Positions 36,173 to 45,100 are shown, counted from the stretch's first letter. The stretch is 64,000 nucleotides of DNA from Thalassococcus profundi (GCF_003344785.1 NZ_QPMK01000019.1:1-64000), one strand, 5' to 3'. The notes: generated by a model from the letters alone, not told the origin. A program made the numbers and translations.

Positions 36173-36901
36173 ATGGACCCCTATACCCCCTTCTGTGGAA
36201 CGCCACCCGTGCCGCACGAGCTCTGGACGCGCTGGACCGTCGATCCGATGCTGATGGCAGGACTCGGGGCTTTCGCGGGGCTGCTGGCCGTCGTAGCCAC
36301 CAACCGCCGCGCGGCGTTTCTGGGGTGGTCGCTGACGGCGCTGCTCTTCGTCTCGCCGCTCTGCGCCGCATCCATGGCGCTGTTCTCGGCGCGCGTGGCG
36401 CAGCACCTTATCCTGGTCCTGATCGCCGCGCCGCTGCTGGCCCGGGCGCTGCCCAGGCCGCGGCTGCCGGTTGTGCCTGTCGCGGGGGTCTTCGCTGCGG
36501 TGTTCTGGTTTTGGCATGTGCCGGGACCTTACGGCGCGACGCTGCAATCCGACCTGACCTACTGGTCGATGCACCTGACGACCTTCGGGGCGGCCATCCT
36601 GCTATGGAGCAGCGTGCGTGGCGCGCTGGACGACACCCCCGGAACCGTCGCACTGGGAGTTGCTCTGACGGCTGGGCAGATGACGCTGCTGTCCGTCCTC
36701 TTGCTTGTGTCGCGCGATATTTGGCACGGATGGCACCTGATGACGACGCTGCCGTACGGGATCAGCCCCCTCGCCGATCAGCAGCTGGCAGGCGCCATCA
36801 TGTGGGTCGGGGGTGGCGCGCTCATGCTTCTGGTCATCGCCGGGCTGACCTGGCGCTTCGTGAGAGGCGGCGCCGCCGACGTGGCTGAGGCAGCCAGATA
36901 G
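36173..36901 (+). CDS. CtaG-type (caa3) cytochrome oxidase assembly protein
   Basis: A 242-residue membrane protein of the caa3_CtaG family, which is needed for making caa3 oxidases. It has about seven helices and conserved segments HELWTRWTVDPMLMAGLGAF, QHLILVLIAAPLLA, YWSMHLTTFGAAILLWSSV, HLMTTLPYGISPLADQQLAG and IMWVGGGALMLL. This family is unrelated to the CtaG/Cox11 copper chaperone. AAGGAG precedes ATG 36173. It closes the dehydrogenase-oxidase unit. Confidence 0.88.
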   Translation: MDPYTPFCGTPPVPHELWTRWTVDPMLMAGLGAFAGLLAVVATNRRAAFLGWSLTALLFVSPLCAASMALFSARVAQHLILVLIAAPLLARALPRPRLPVVPVAGVFAAVFWFWHVPGPYGATLQSDLTYWSMHLTTFGAAILLWSSVRGALDDTPGTVALGVALTAGQMTLLSVLLLVSRDIWHGWHLMTTLPYGISPLADQQLAGAIMWVGGGALMLLVIAGLTWRFVRGGAADVAEAAR

Positions 36902-37522
36902 GAATTCCGGCGAAGCCTGGCCTGCCATTGAAGAGCCGTGGAGGTGAAGCGCGGCAGCCCGGCGCTTGGATGCCCGTGAACTGGAAAGAATTTGCGCCGC
37001 CACTTGCATGGCGCGACCTTGCCGGTTCCGGGTGCAAGGCCGGCCGTTATCGGAACCATTCGCGCTGCGTCACGTTTTGCGGCAGCGCAGGCGAGGTGGC
37101 GATGAACCGCGATCTGCTGAAACGAAACCGAAAACACGTCATCGGCGAAACAAGTACTCGGTGTGTCTGCCCGACCGAGTCCCAGCGATGCGAAGACACC
37201 CGCCCCCGGAGCATCGGACAACAGGATGCGCGCATCGGCAAGATGCTCGGCGGATCGCCGAAGTTCGGCAGGCGACGGTCCGCAGGCGCGCCAACGACCA
37301 ATCACGGCATTGGTGCGGTCGCGCCGGATCATGGCCCTGGCGTGGGCCGCAAGATTGCAACACGCACGGAGGGCAGTATGGCTCGGACAATTCACACGTC
37401 TTCATCGCAGTTCGACCGCACGGATCAAGGCGCGCGGAAGAGGCAACCGCGCCCGGCAATCGTGTCTCGACCGCGAACGCTAGGCCCGCCGCAACGCACA
37501 CACCCTTGGCCAGAGACATGCA
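36902..37522. other. 620-bp region without a convincing gene
   Basis: Open frames on both strands here give Arg/Pro/Cys-rich products with no recognisable domain, so I do not call a gene. GGCGAGGTGGCGATG near 37090 resembles a ribosome site with start, but its frame looks random. The promoter of the FNT-family gene should lie in the last part. Confidence 0.5.
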
Positions 37523-38398
37523 ATGACGATTGATGCCAACGACAAGCGGCCCGAAAAGGCAGTCGGAACCCGGGAAAACCAGAACGAAAAGCGGCCTCAG
37601 GTCGAAGAGGCCACGGTCACGGATGCCACGCGTCTCAGCGCTCGCCTGATCTATGAGGTCATTCGCCGCGACGGCGAAGCCGAGCTGGAGCGTCCCACGG
37701 TATCGCTGATCTGGTCGGGCATCGCCGCGGGCCTGCTGATCAGCCTGTCGATCCTCGGCGAAACCATCCTGCGCGCTTATCTGGGCGGTGGCGATGGTGC
37801 CGGATTCCTGATCGAGAATCTTGGATATTCGTTCGGCTTCCTGGTGGTCGTCCTCGGTCGGATGCAGCTCTTCACGGAGAACACGATCACCACTGTCCTG
37901 CCTGCCATGTCGCGGTGGTCGATCACCTGCCTGGCCAAGATGCTGAAACTCTGGGCGATCGTCCTGGCGGCCAATACCCTCGGCGCGCTGTCGGCGGCGG
38001 CGTTTCTCGCGCTGACGGACGTGCTCGGCCCGGAGTTGTCCGACGCACTCGCCACGCTTTCGCGTCACGCGGTCGGAATGGGGCCGTGGCAGAGTTTCAT
38101 AGGCGCGATCCCGGCCGGTGTGCTGGTGGCTGGTATCGTGTGGATGATGCCGTCGGCACGCGGCAGCGCTTTCATGATCATTGTGACCTTTACCTGGCTC
38201 ATCGGGGCAGGAAATTTTTCCCACGTCGTCGCCGGATCGGTCGAGATGGGCGTTCTGCTTTGGATGCAGGAGCTTGATCCGATCACCGCGATCTTCGGCT
38301 TCTTTCTGCCGGTCCTGGCCGGAAACATCATCGGCGGCACGGCGATTTTTACCCTGCTCGCCTGGGGGCAGGTCAAGAACGAGGTAGCGCAAGGATAA
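37523..38398 (+). CDS. Formate/nitrite transporter (FNT) family channel, YfdC-like
   Basis: A 291-residue protein with a 60-residue polar N-terminus followed by six hydrophobic segments of the FNT fold: IWSGIAAGLLISLSILGE, NLGYSFGFLVVVLGRMQLFT, TENTITTVLPAM and FTWLIGAGNFSHVVAGSVEM. FNT pentamers pass small anions such as formate, nitrite or hydrosulfide. This branch with the long N-terminal extension (YfdC-like) has an unknown substrate. It is transcribed alone after the oxidase operon. Confidence 0.87.
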   Translation: MTIDANDKRPEKAVGTRENQNEKRPQVEEATVTDATRLSARLIYEVIRRDGEAELERPTVSLIWSGIAAGLLISLSILGETILRAYLGGGDGAGFLIENLGYSFGFLVVVLGRMQLFTENTITTVLPAMSRWSITCLAKMLKLWAIVLAANTLGALSAAAFLALTDVLGPELSDALATLSRHAVGMGPWQSFIGAIPAGVLVAGIVWMMPSARGSAFMIIVTFTWLIGAGNFSHVVAGSVEMGVLLWMQELDPITAIFGFFLPVLAGNIIGGTAIFTLLAWGQVKNEVAQG

Positions 38399-38738
38399 AA
38401 ACCAAAAGGTTTCTTGGAGCTCGGACCAAATTCGGGGCCCGCCGGAGCAATCCTTTATCACATCTTACAAGCAAATTTCCGTTGACCTAAAGCTAGGAGC
38501 TGCCAAGCGGCTATTATCCAGCCTCCCCTTTGGCAATTCAGATTATTTTGGTTCCTGAGATGGCGATTGAAGAATTCCACCGCTTGCGAAAGGGCATCGA
38601 CCCGATGATCGTTGACCATGGCGGGAGGCGCATGAGGCAGCTCCCCGGTTGGTGATGTCGGAGGCCGCCGGCAACGCTGGCGGTCGCCGCCGATCTTCGG
38701 AAAGGTTGCAGGTGCGAAATCTAAAACCTAGACCGGAG
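38399..38738. other. 340-bp region without a gene
   Basis: No supported gene was seen. GAACCAAAAGGTTTCTTGG just after the FNT gene is weakly palindromic and not a convincing terminator. The last part leads into an IS256-type transposase remnant. Confidence 0.5.
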
Positions 38739-39035
38739 ATGACAATGAAAGACGACAGAATGGCTCTGATCGAGTGATTGAGAGTGAGGAGCGAGCGCGC
38801 CGGCGGTCCGTGCGCCGCGCCGAACGCCAATGGCGATCTCGTGCGAGAGACACTGGCCTTTGTCGCCGAGCGGATCATGGAGGCCGAGATCGAGGCGAGG
38901 AAGAGCGCGGCGATCGGCTTCCGCTCGCCGATGAGGGAGGCGCAGCGGAACGGATGCCGCAACCGCAATCGAGACAAGCGTGCCGGACGGATCGTGCTGG
39001 AGGTCTCGTCTGAATGGCCCAGTCAAGCCACTTGA
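38739..39035 (+). pseudogene. IS256-family transposase, N-terminal remnant
   Basis: The frame MTMKDDRMALIE ends at a TGA (38775-38777). It then continues in the same frame with GDLVRETLAFVAERIMEAEI and later MREAQRNGCRNRN and RAGRIVLEV. This is the start of IS256-type mutator transposases (DLVREMLAFAAERIMEAEVE type). It ends abruptly after about 90 codons at SSEWPSQAT, where unrelated sequence begins. The copy is both interrupted by a stop and truncated. Confidence 0.82.
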
Positions 39036-39639
39036 GAGATACACTTGCTCGTTTCACAAAGGCGGGAAAGAGCCGAATTGGCCTATCATTCGTTTGAAAC
39101 AGATTTTCCGGATAGTGCCTGTCAGCCGTCGAGGCGGCGTTGGCATTGGCGCACTCCACGGGCTCTAATGAAGGATCCGCCTCCTGAAGGAACCGGCGTG
39201 CGAAGGTAAGTCATAACATATCCCAATAAATGAGCAGACATTGCGGAGCGGAACACAGCCGGGACAAGATCGTCAGACCGATGACAGGATAACCTTAATC
39301 GTATCGGACGAGAAAAGAGTTCGCCAGACCCGTCTGGATTGCCAACATGCAAAAGCGGCGCAGGTGACCTTATGCCGCCGCCGCAAACCAATTTGGTCGA
39401 TCTGAGGGAAGCAAGTGCTCGGGATGCGAGGAAACATGTGTTTGAGGTGTCTCCTCGGTAAAGGTCCAGTTCCATCCCTAAGCCACGCAATGCTGTGCAG
39501 CTCAACTGTCTCATCTCAGAGCCGGAAAATAGGTGCTTTCACCGGGTTTTGTTAAAGCTTTGGCACGCTTGCCGGTCGCCTCGGGGCTCGATCCTCGCAT
39601 TCCGCACAACCAGCGGTCTCAACCTTGGCTGCGTGCGTA
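39036..39639. other. 600-bp region without a convincing gene
   Basis: This sits between the IS256 remnant and the SDR gene. Its sequence is less GC-rich and its codon pattern unlike that of neighbouring genes. Open frames are short, cross both strands and have no known motif. It is probably decayed mobile DNA. Confidence 0.5.
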
Positions 39640-40455
39640 TCATCCATTTACGATTATGCCTCCGTTCACGTGAAGCGTCTGCCCCGTGACGAAGCTGCTG
39701 TCCTGACAGGCGAGAAAGACATAGGCCGGACCGAGCTCACGCGGCTGACCGAGACGCCCCATGGGAGAGGACATTTCTTTCAGCATCTTTTCATCGAAAT
39801 CATTGAAGACCTGCTGGATCTCGGTGGCAACCGGGCCCGGTGCCACCTGATTGACGCGGATCCCCCGGTCCATCAGTTCCAGCGCCAGTGCCCGCGTGTA
39901 CGCCACGACCGCCCCCTTGGTGGCGGTGTAGGGCACGAGTGCGGCGTCCCCGACATAGGCGTTGAGAGAGGTCGTGTTGATGATGCTGGCTCCTTCGGAC
40001 ATGTGCTCGAGCGCTGCACGGGAGGTGTAGAAGATGCCGTTCATGTTGACGTCGAAATGCTTCTGCCAGACGGCATCCGAAATATCGGCCTGGCGTTTGA
40101 AGGGCATCTGCATCCCGGCATTGTTGACCAGAACATCGATTCCGCCCCAAGCGTCGACCACGGCAGCGACGGTGACCGCACAACTGTCGGAATTGCCGAT
40201 GTCGCCTTGCATGATCAGCGCCTCGGCGCCTTCCGCTTCGATCCCTGCGCGGGTCTCTGCGGCGCTGTCGGTATCGGAGTGATATAGGATGGCCACGCGC
40301 GCGCCCTCCCGGGCCATGTGCAGCGCGACGGCGCGGCCGATGCCGCTGTCGCCACCGGTGATCAGAACGCGCTTGTCCTTCAGCTTGTCGGAGCCTGTGT
40401 AAGCGTCGGTAATGTATTCCACTGGGGGCAACAGGTCATCGAGGTGATCTGTCAT
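39640..40455 (-). CDS. SDR oxidoreductase (glucose/ribitol dehydrogenase-like)
   Basis: A 271-residue SDR with a short N-terminal extension DHLDDLLPPVEYITDAYTGS, cofactor motif TGGDSGIGRA, NNAGMQ, catalytic YTATK and end LHVNGGIIVNG. It is a relative of the SDR at 21655, which has Arg in place of this Lys. ATG 40455 lies six bases after AAGGAG; an immediately preceding ATG is possible. The gene is flanked by mobile-element fragments on both sides, so it is a solitary cargo gene. Confidence 0.88.
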   Translation of the reverse strand: MTDHLDDLLPPVEYITDAYTGSDKLKDKRVLITGGDSGIGRAVALHMAREGARVAILYHSDTDSAAETRAGIEAEGAEALIMQGDIGNSDSCAVTVAAVVDAWGGIDVLVNNAGMQMPFKRQADISDAVWQKHFDVNMNGIFYTSRAALEHMSEGASIINTTSLNAYVGDAALVPYTATKGAVVAYTRALALELMDRGIRVNQVAPGPVATEIQQVFNDFDEKMLKEMSSPMGRLGQPRELGPAYVFLACQDSSFVTGQTLHVNGGIIVNG

Positions 40456-40712
40456 CATGATCTCCTTGAAGGGGCCCGCTGGGGCCATGGGTTGCTTTCC
40501 GGCAAATCGCCTTGCCGGTCCTACAACTTAACCAAAGGCTTCCTTGGCGGTTCCTTGATTTCCCATCCCTATGGACTGGAAATCGCTCGAGCGGGGCCCG
40601 TTCCACGGCGGACGAATGGCAGATAGAGCCTGACCCGAAGCACCAGGTTTGGACCTGTCGCGGGATTGTGCCGCTCCTTTGACCACGTATCGTGTCGCAA
40701 AGGAGAACACAG

Positions 40713-40796
40713 ATGGCATCACGACCGACCGAGGAATTCCGTGCCGAAGCAGTGCGTGTGGCGTTGACGAGCGGCGTGCCGCGTAAGCAGGTACTG
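40713..40796 (+). pseudogene. IS3-family OrfA, N-terminal fragment
   Basis: ATG 40713, preceded by AAAGGAGAACACAG, opens ASRPTEEFRAEAVRVALTSG and VPRKQV, the typical start of an IS3-family OrfA (transposase HTH). It stops matching at about 40796, where sequence of another IS3-type element on the opposite strand begins. Only about 27 codons remain. Confidence 0.75.
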
Positions 40797-40963
40797 ATCG
40801 GCCAGTTCAATGATGCCGTCGGTCAGATGCTTCTCGTCAGCCCGACCCTGCGGCATCTTGCGCTGCGTGGACCGATGCTGCCCGAGCGTGCGGCAGGCCC
40901 GGCGCTCCGATACGTCAAGTTCCCGCCGCACATGGTCGATGCATTTCCGGCGACGCGAAGGGC
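40797..40963 (-). pseudogene. IS3-family OrfB, N-terminal fragment
   Basis: On the minus strand, in the -1 frame relative to the OrfA gene, the sequence reads LLSPSRRRKCIDHVRRELDV, SERRACRTLGQHRSTQRK and RADEKHLTDGIIELADQY, the beginning of an IS407-type OrfB. It is cut at about 40797 by the junction with another OrfA fragment. It would be made as an OrfA-OrfB fusion by frameshifting if intact. Confidence 0.8.
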
Positions 40964-41242
40964 TCAGAAGTTTCCCTTTACCGCCTCGGTCAGGATCAAT
41001 TTATCCAGCGTCAAATCAGACACCGTGCGCCGCAGCCGCTGGTTCTCCTTCTCCAGCTCTTTCAGGCGCGCAAGCTGAGACCGCTGCATCCCGCCATAAA
41101 GCTTACGCCATCGATAGAACGTCTGTTGCGTCACACCGATCTGGCGCACTGCCTCGGCAATCGTCGCCCCTTGTCCTTGCAGAATTTCAACCTGCCGAAG
41201 CTTAGATACGATCTCTTCGGGCTTCTCTCGTTTCCCAGCCAT
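40964..41242 (-). CDS. IS3-family OrfA (IS407-like)
   Basis: A 92-residue helix-turn-helix protein: PEEIVSKLRQVEILQGQGAT, IGVTQQTFYRWRKLYGGMQR and a leucine zipper LARLKELEKENQRLRRTVSD. It is the N-terminal protein of an IS3-type element and, with OrfB through a -1 frameshift near the stop, forms the transposase. The gene itself is intact but OrfB is truncated, so the element is dead. It belongs to the element whose end lies at 41281-41308. Confidence 0.9.
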   Translation of the reverse strand: MAGKREKPEEIVSKLRQVEILQGQGATIAEAVRQIGVTQQTFYRWRKLYGGMQRSQLARLKELEKENQRLRRTVSDLTLDKLILTEAVKGNF

Positions 41243-41280
41243 CGCTGATCCTCCAATTGCGGGACAAAACTATCCCAGTT

Positions 41281-41308
41281 GGTGGACCACTTTCAGGGGG
41301 CTACTCCA
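41281..41308. repeat. Terminal inverted repeat (left end) of the IS407-like element
   Basis: The plus strand ends GGGGGCTACTCCA at 41308. Read on the minus strand it begins TGGAGTAGCCCCCTGAAAGT. It matches the end at 445-468 and marks where the element entered the cytidylyltransferase gene. Confidence 0.65.
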
Positions 41309-41563
41309 GTTGATCACTCCCCGTGCCGGGCTCAGCTCATCAGCAAGCTCCGCAGGCCTGCGGAATGGTACGCGCGCCCCCGCGGCACGCGCAACGTCGG
41401 CGATTTCGTCATCGTCCGTAGATACGACCACATCCGCAAAGAGGCCGCAGGCAAGAGCTGCAGCGATAGGCCAGCCGATCATCGGCTTGCCGCCAATGGG
41501 AAGGATGTTCTTTCGGGGGATGCGCTTGCTGCCGCCGCGAGCGGGGATAATTGCAAACTGCAT
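41309..41563 (-). pseudogene. Acylneuraminate/pseudaminate cytidylyltransferase, N-terminal remnant
   Basis: ATG 41563 opens QFAIIPARGGSKRIPRKNIL, the CMP-sugar synthase signature, followed by GGKPMIGWPIAAALACGLFA and VVVSTDDDEIADVARAAGAR. This matches PseF/NeuA enzymes, which activate nonulosonic acids (pseudaminic or sialic type) with CTP for flagellin or surface glycans. After about 85 codons it runs into the IS end at 41308, so two thirds of the enzyme is lost. No other nonulosonate gene is in the window. Confidence 0.88.
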
Positions 41564-41963
41564 GGTGCCTCACAACTTTACATGACACTTGGCCCAAGGA
41601 CCGGGGCCGAGCTGAGTGCGGGACTATTTGTGCAAAAAAAAATGAACGGCGCAGAAGGTAAAGATGCTGGTGCCAAAGATGAAATGCAAAGACTGCAATC
41701 GGGTGCCGATCCGTCCATCACGGTGGCTTTTGACAAAGTGACCACCCTCGACGGCATCCCCGCGCCAAGGTGGCTCTATGAGTACCCATAAAGGGGGCGG
41801 TAAATCGGAGGTTACCGCGGGCGGGGGCGGCCACATCATCAACGCCGATCAACAGTGAAAATCAACGGATAGTAACCAAAAGCTTAAGGGTGTATATTTC
41901 GGGGGATAAATTAGTTATCAATGAGGAAATATCTATAAAATTCAAATACTTGTTTTGATTTTA
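41564..41963. other. 400-bp region between the remnant and tRNA-Thr
   Basis: No convincing gene. A 49-codon frame (ATG 41642 to TAA 41791) has no recognised motif. The last 120 bp are AT-rich (GATTTTATGG before the tRNA end). This is where an integrated element beside the tRNA gene would have its end. I saw no copy of the tRNA 3' end here besides the gene itself. Confidence 0.45.
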
Positions 41964-42039
41964 TGGTGCCGCTGAAGGGACTCGAACCCCCGACCCCATC
42001 ATTACGAATGACGTGCTCTACCAGCTGAGCTACAGCGGC
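41964..42039 (-). tRNA. tRNA-Thr (anticodon CGT)
   Basis: Read on the minus strand, GCCGCTG pairs with CAGCGGC (acceptor stem), the D arm is GCTCAGCTGGTAGAGC, the anticodon arm is CGTCA-TTCGTAA-TGATG with anticodon CGT, and the T arm contains GGTTCGAGTCCC. The CCA end is encoded (41964-41966). The 3' end points to the accessory block on the left. Confidence 0.96.
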
Positions 42040-42084
42040 CCCGGTGCGCGGCCTCTTAGCACCGAGGCCGACGCAGGAAAAGGG

Positions 42085-43587
42085 CTATTTTGACGACTGC
42101 GCAGCCTTGGCGCCGGACCCGGCGATGGCGTCCAGAACCTGCTGGTTGCGGGCCGCGCGTTCGGGGTCGGGATCGGGGGGCAGGTCCTCCACGTCCTCGA
42201 CCGGCTCGTCGGTGGTGCCGATGAGAAGCGGCAGCATTTCGGCACCCGGAGGCACAGCCCCTTCGACATGCGGCGGGCTGCGCCAGCTGAGCGTGTCGAA
42301 GCCCTGGCAGTTCGTGCAGACCGGACCCCATTCGGCATGGACCTGGTTGCAGTTGTCGCAGACCCATTGCGGGCCGCGCGGCGCGATCACCGCCTTGGCA
42401 AGCCAACCGCGCACCACCGAATCGGGCGCGCCTTCGCCGCGCTCGATGGCGGCCATGATCGCCAGCACACGCGCGTCGCTTTCGGTTTCGACCAGCGATC
42501 CCATGGCGCGGCGGGCACCGGGGAAATCCTCGGCGGCTAGGAACAGCTCGGCCATCAGCAGCCGCGTTTCGCGGTGGTCGGGCTTGATCACCGTCAGCTG
42601 CCGGAACCGCTTGAGCCGCTCCTGCGGCGACTCGTTCGGTTCGATCTCGGCAAAGGCGGCGGCGAGGTCGGGATGCGGCTGCGCCTCCCAGGCGCGCTTG
42701 AGGATGCGCGTGGCGTTCTTCTGGCGCCCGTCGGCGATATATCCGCGTGCCGCCATGACCGCGGCCGGAATGAGGTCGGGCGAGGATTTGTTGGCGGCGA
42801 TCGCCGCCTCGCGCGCCTCGATGCTCTTGTCGGCGTCGAGGATGTCCTTGGCCTCGGACAGCGCCAGCACCGCGTCGCGGCGCTTGTGCACGTCGCGCGG
42901 CATAGACCCGTGCTTGAGCTTGGCGTTCAGCGTCTTACGCGCGCCGGTCCAGTCATGCTTCTGCGCTTGCAGCTTCAAAAGCACGTCCTGCACCTCTTCG
43001 TGCTTGGGCTTGAGCGCGAAGGCCCGTTCGGCCAGTTTCAGCGCCGTGTCGGTATCCCCGGCCTCGAGCTTTTGCCGCATGATGCCGCGCACCCCGACGA
43101 AGCGGGTGGTATCGTGGGTCACCAGCCGCTTGTAGACGGTTTCGGCCTTGGCCCGGTCGCCGGTCATTTCCGCCGCCTGCGCGGTGATCAGGTCGGTGAG
43201 TTCGGGTTTGTGCAGATAGCGTTCCGCCTTGGCGGCCTTGGCCATGGCGACACGGCCCTCGCCGCTGGCCAGCGCCAGCATGCCCTCGCTCAGCGCCTGG
43301 AAGCCCTTGCGTTCGCGGTTACGGTCGAAATAGCGCGAGATCGCCGTTTCGTCGCCGTTGAGGAAGTGCAGCACCGCCACCAGCAGCGACAGCAGCTTGA
43401 GCAGGATCCAGACCGCCACGACGATCAGCACCGCCGCGATCACCGATTGCAACGGGCCGAGCGTGTATTCGGTTCCGGCGACCGTGACCTGCACGCCGCC
43501 GGTGCTTTCCATCAGGTAGCCCGCACCCAGGGTCAGCGCCGCGATCACCGCGACAAAGAGCAGAATCTTGATTAGTGACCACAGCAT
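42085..43587 (-). CDS. hemY: HemY-like heme-biosynthesis-associated protein
   Basis: A 500-residue protein of the HemY_N family (not protoporphyrinogen oxidase). There are two membrane helices at the N-terminus (LIKILLFVAVIAALTLGAGY and LQSVIAAVLIVVAVWILLKL) and then an array of TPR-like helices. The last 100 residues have a Cys-rich zinc ribbon, CDNCNQVHAEWGPVCTNC, and a Pro/Asp/Glu-rich tail. In many proteobacteria it follows the hemD gene, as here with one gene between. Its role is linked to late heme synthesis or envelope organisation but is not biochemically settled. Confidence 0.88.
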   Translation of the reverse strand: MLWSLIKILLFVAVIAALTLGAGYLMESTGGVQVTVAGTEYTLGPLQSVIAAVLIVVAVWILLKLLSLLVAVLHFLNGDETAISRYFDRNRERKGFQALSEGMLALASGEGRVAMAKAAKAERYLHKPELTDLITAQAAEMTGDRAKAETVYKRLVTHDTTRFVGVRGIMRQKLEAGDTDTALKLAERAFALKPKHEEVQDVLLKLQAQKHDWTGARKTLNAKLKHGSMPRDVHKRRDAVLALSEAKDILDADKSIEAREAAIAANKSSPDLIPAAVMAARGYIADGRQKNATRILKRAWEAQPHPDLAAAFAEIEPNESPQERLKRFRQLTVIKPDHRETRLLMAELFLAAEDFPGARRAMGSLVETESDARVLAIMAAIERGEGAPDSVVRGWLAKAVIAPRGPQWVCDNCNQVHAEWGPVCTNCQGFDTLSWRSPPHVEGAVPPGAEMLPLLIGTTDEPVEDVEDLPPDPDPERAARNQQVLDAIAGSGAKAAQSSK

Positions 43588-43597
43588 CTGTCGACCC

Positions 43598-45100
43598 TTA
43601 CTTAGTGTTCAATTCCTGGGAAAGCGCGTTGACCGCCGACTGCGCCTGCGCCCGCATCCTCGCGCTGGTGATCCAGTCCGACATCGCGGCCTTGGCCTCT
43701 TCGGGCAGCGTCTCGATCTCGGTCAGGGCCGTCTGCAACTCGCCGGCTTTCAGCGCAGCTTCTGCACGGGACAGCACCGCATCGGGATCGTCGCCTTCGC
43801 GCGGCGCGACCGACCGAGCGCCCAGTTGGGATCTCAGGAAACCGCCCAACCCGCCGGAGATCGTGCCGTCCTCTCCGGCACGCGCCGCCTGTAGCGCCGC
43901 CCGCGCCGCGTCGGGATAGCTGTCCAGAAGCGCGGCCTGGGTCGGCACGCCCTCCGACGCGGTCGCGGTCAGCGCGTCGGGCACGGCGACCTCGTCGACG
44001 CCCATGATTTCGGTCACCGATTGCTGGAACGGCTGGCCGCTGTCGAGCGCCGCGGTCAGCTCCGCCAACGCCGCCCGCGCCCGCGCCAGCTCGGCCTGGG
44101 CCGAAGCGTTCTGTTCGGCGGCCACCGCCTCTTGCGCCATGTTCTCGATCGACACGCGCTGTTCCGATATCTCGGCGCGCAGGGCGTCGAGCTCGCGCTC
44201 GTAGGCAGCGATGGCATCGGGCGACACTGTGTCCGCGACCGGCGCTTTCTCGAGGTTGACGACACGCACCTCGAGCAGCCCCTGCTGTTCGGAAAGGGTC
44301 GCGATCTGGTCGTTGAGCGCGTCCACCTGTTCGGTCAGTCCCGACAGCGCGGCTTCGGTGGCCGAGTCGTCGACATTGGCGATGGCGCCCTCGACCGCGC
44401 CAAGGCGGGAGGTCAGATCGTCGACGCTGGTCTGCTGCGACTGCAGCGCCGCTTCGGTCTGGGTGCGGAACGGGTCCTCGGTGGTGGCGGTGGCAAAGGG
44501 CCAGTCGCCCGATTCGTACTGCGCGGCAAGGTACCCCGCTCCGGCTGCGAGGATGCCGCCCAGGAGAACCGGGAAGAAGCCGCCGCGCCTCTCCACGACC
44601 GTTTCGCGCACTGCCTGCGGCGCCGCGGCCGCCGCTGCGGGCGTTCCGGTGTCGCCGCCCGCATCAGGCGTCGCATTGACCGCGCTTTCGCCTTCGGTGT
44701 CGATCCGGTCGGCGGCTGTCGTGTCGTCATCCGACCCGGAGCCTGCAACCGTGTCATCCGCAGTGCTGGAGCCGTCTTCGCCCTCGGTCGCAGCCTCTGC
44801 GTCTTCGGGCTTTTTGTCCCACGGCGACGCCTCGGCCGTCATTGCGGTATCGTCGGCAAAGACCGGCACCGAGTCTGCGCCTTCGGTCTTGGCAGTTTCC
44901 GTCTCGGGAGCGTCCCCGGCGGTCGTGGTTCCGTCGCCTTCCGCGTCGCGGTTTCGGGCGCTTTCCGCCCCGGCGGGTTCGTCGGGAACGGGGGCTTCGG
45001 GGACGTGCAGCGGATCGGCCTTTGGCGTGTCTTCGGACGCGGAACCGTCTGCCGCCTTGTCCTTTTCGGAGCTCTTATCGGAGGTCTTTTTGTTTGCCAC
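43598..45100 (-). CDS. Mitofilin-like (Mic60-related) membrane protein
   Basis: A 500-residue protein with a long acidic, low-complexity N-terminus (Asp/Glu/Ala/Thr-rich, residues 1-170), one membrane segment (GGFFPVLLGGILAAGAGYLA), a coiled coil (about 210-350) and a C-terminal mitofilin-like end (LPEEAKAAMSDWITSARMRA). Alphaproteobacterial Mic60 relatives sit between hemD and hemY in this order and shape intracytoplasmic membranes. The order hemD, this gene, hemY fits exactly. It is coupled to hemY with 10 bp between them. Confidence 0.82.
   Translation of the reverse strand: MANKKTSDKSSEKDKAADGSASEDTPKADPLHVPEAPVPDEPAGAESARNRDAEGDGTTTAGDAPETETAKTEGADSVPVFADDTAMTAEASPWDKKPEDAEAATEGEDGSSTADDTVAGSGSDDDTTAADRIDTEGESAVNATPDAGGDTGTPAAAAAAPQAVRETVVERRGGFFPVLLGGILAAGAGYLAAQYESGDWPFATATTEDPFRTQTEAALQSQQTSVDDLTSRLGAVEGAIANVDDSATEAALSGLTEQVDALNDQIATLSEQQGLLEVRVVNLEKAPVADTVSPDAIAAYERELDALRAEISEQRVSIENMAQEAVAAEQNASAQAELARARAALAELTAALDSGQPFQQSVTEIMGVDEVAVPDALTATASEGVPTQAALLDSYPDAARAALQAARAGEDGTISGGLGGFLRSQLGARSVAPREGDDPDAVLSRAEAALKAGELQTALTEIETLPEEAKAAMSDWITSARMRAQAQSAVNALSQELNTK

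Noticed and set aside
36902-37522. Hypothetical genes in the gap before the FNT gene
   Set aside because: Frames on both strands lack ribosome sites, motifs and plausible composition.
41564-42039. Direct repeat of the tRNA-Thr 3' end as an attachment site
   Set aside because: No second copy of the 3' part of the tRNA was seen in the accessory block or at the left edge; it could lie outside the window.
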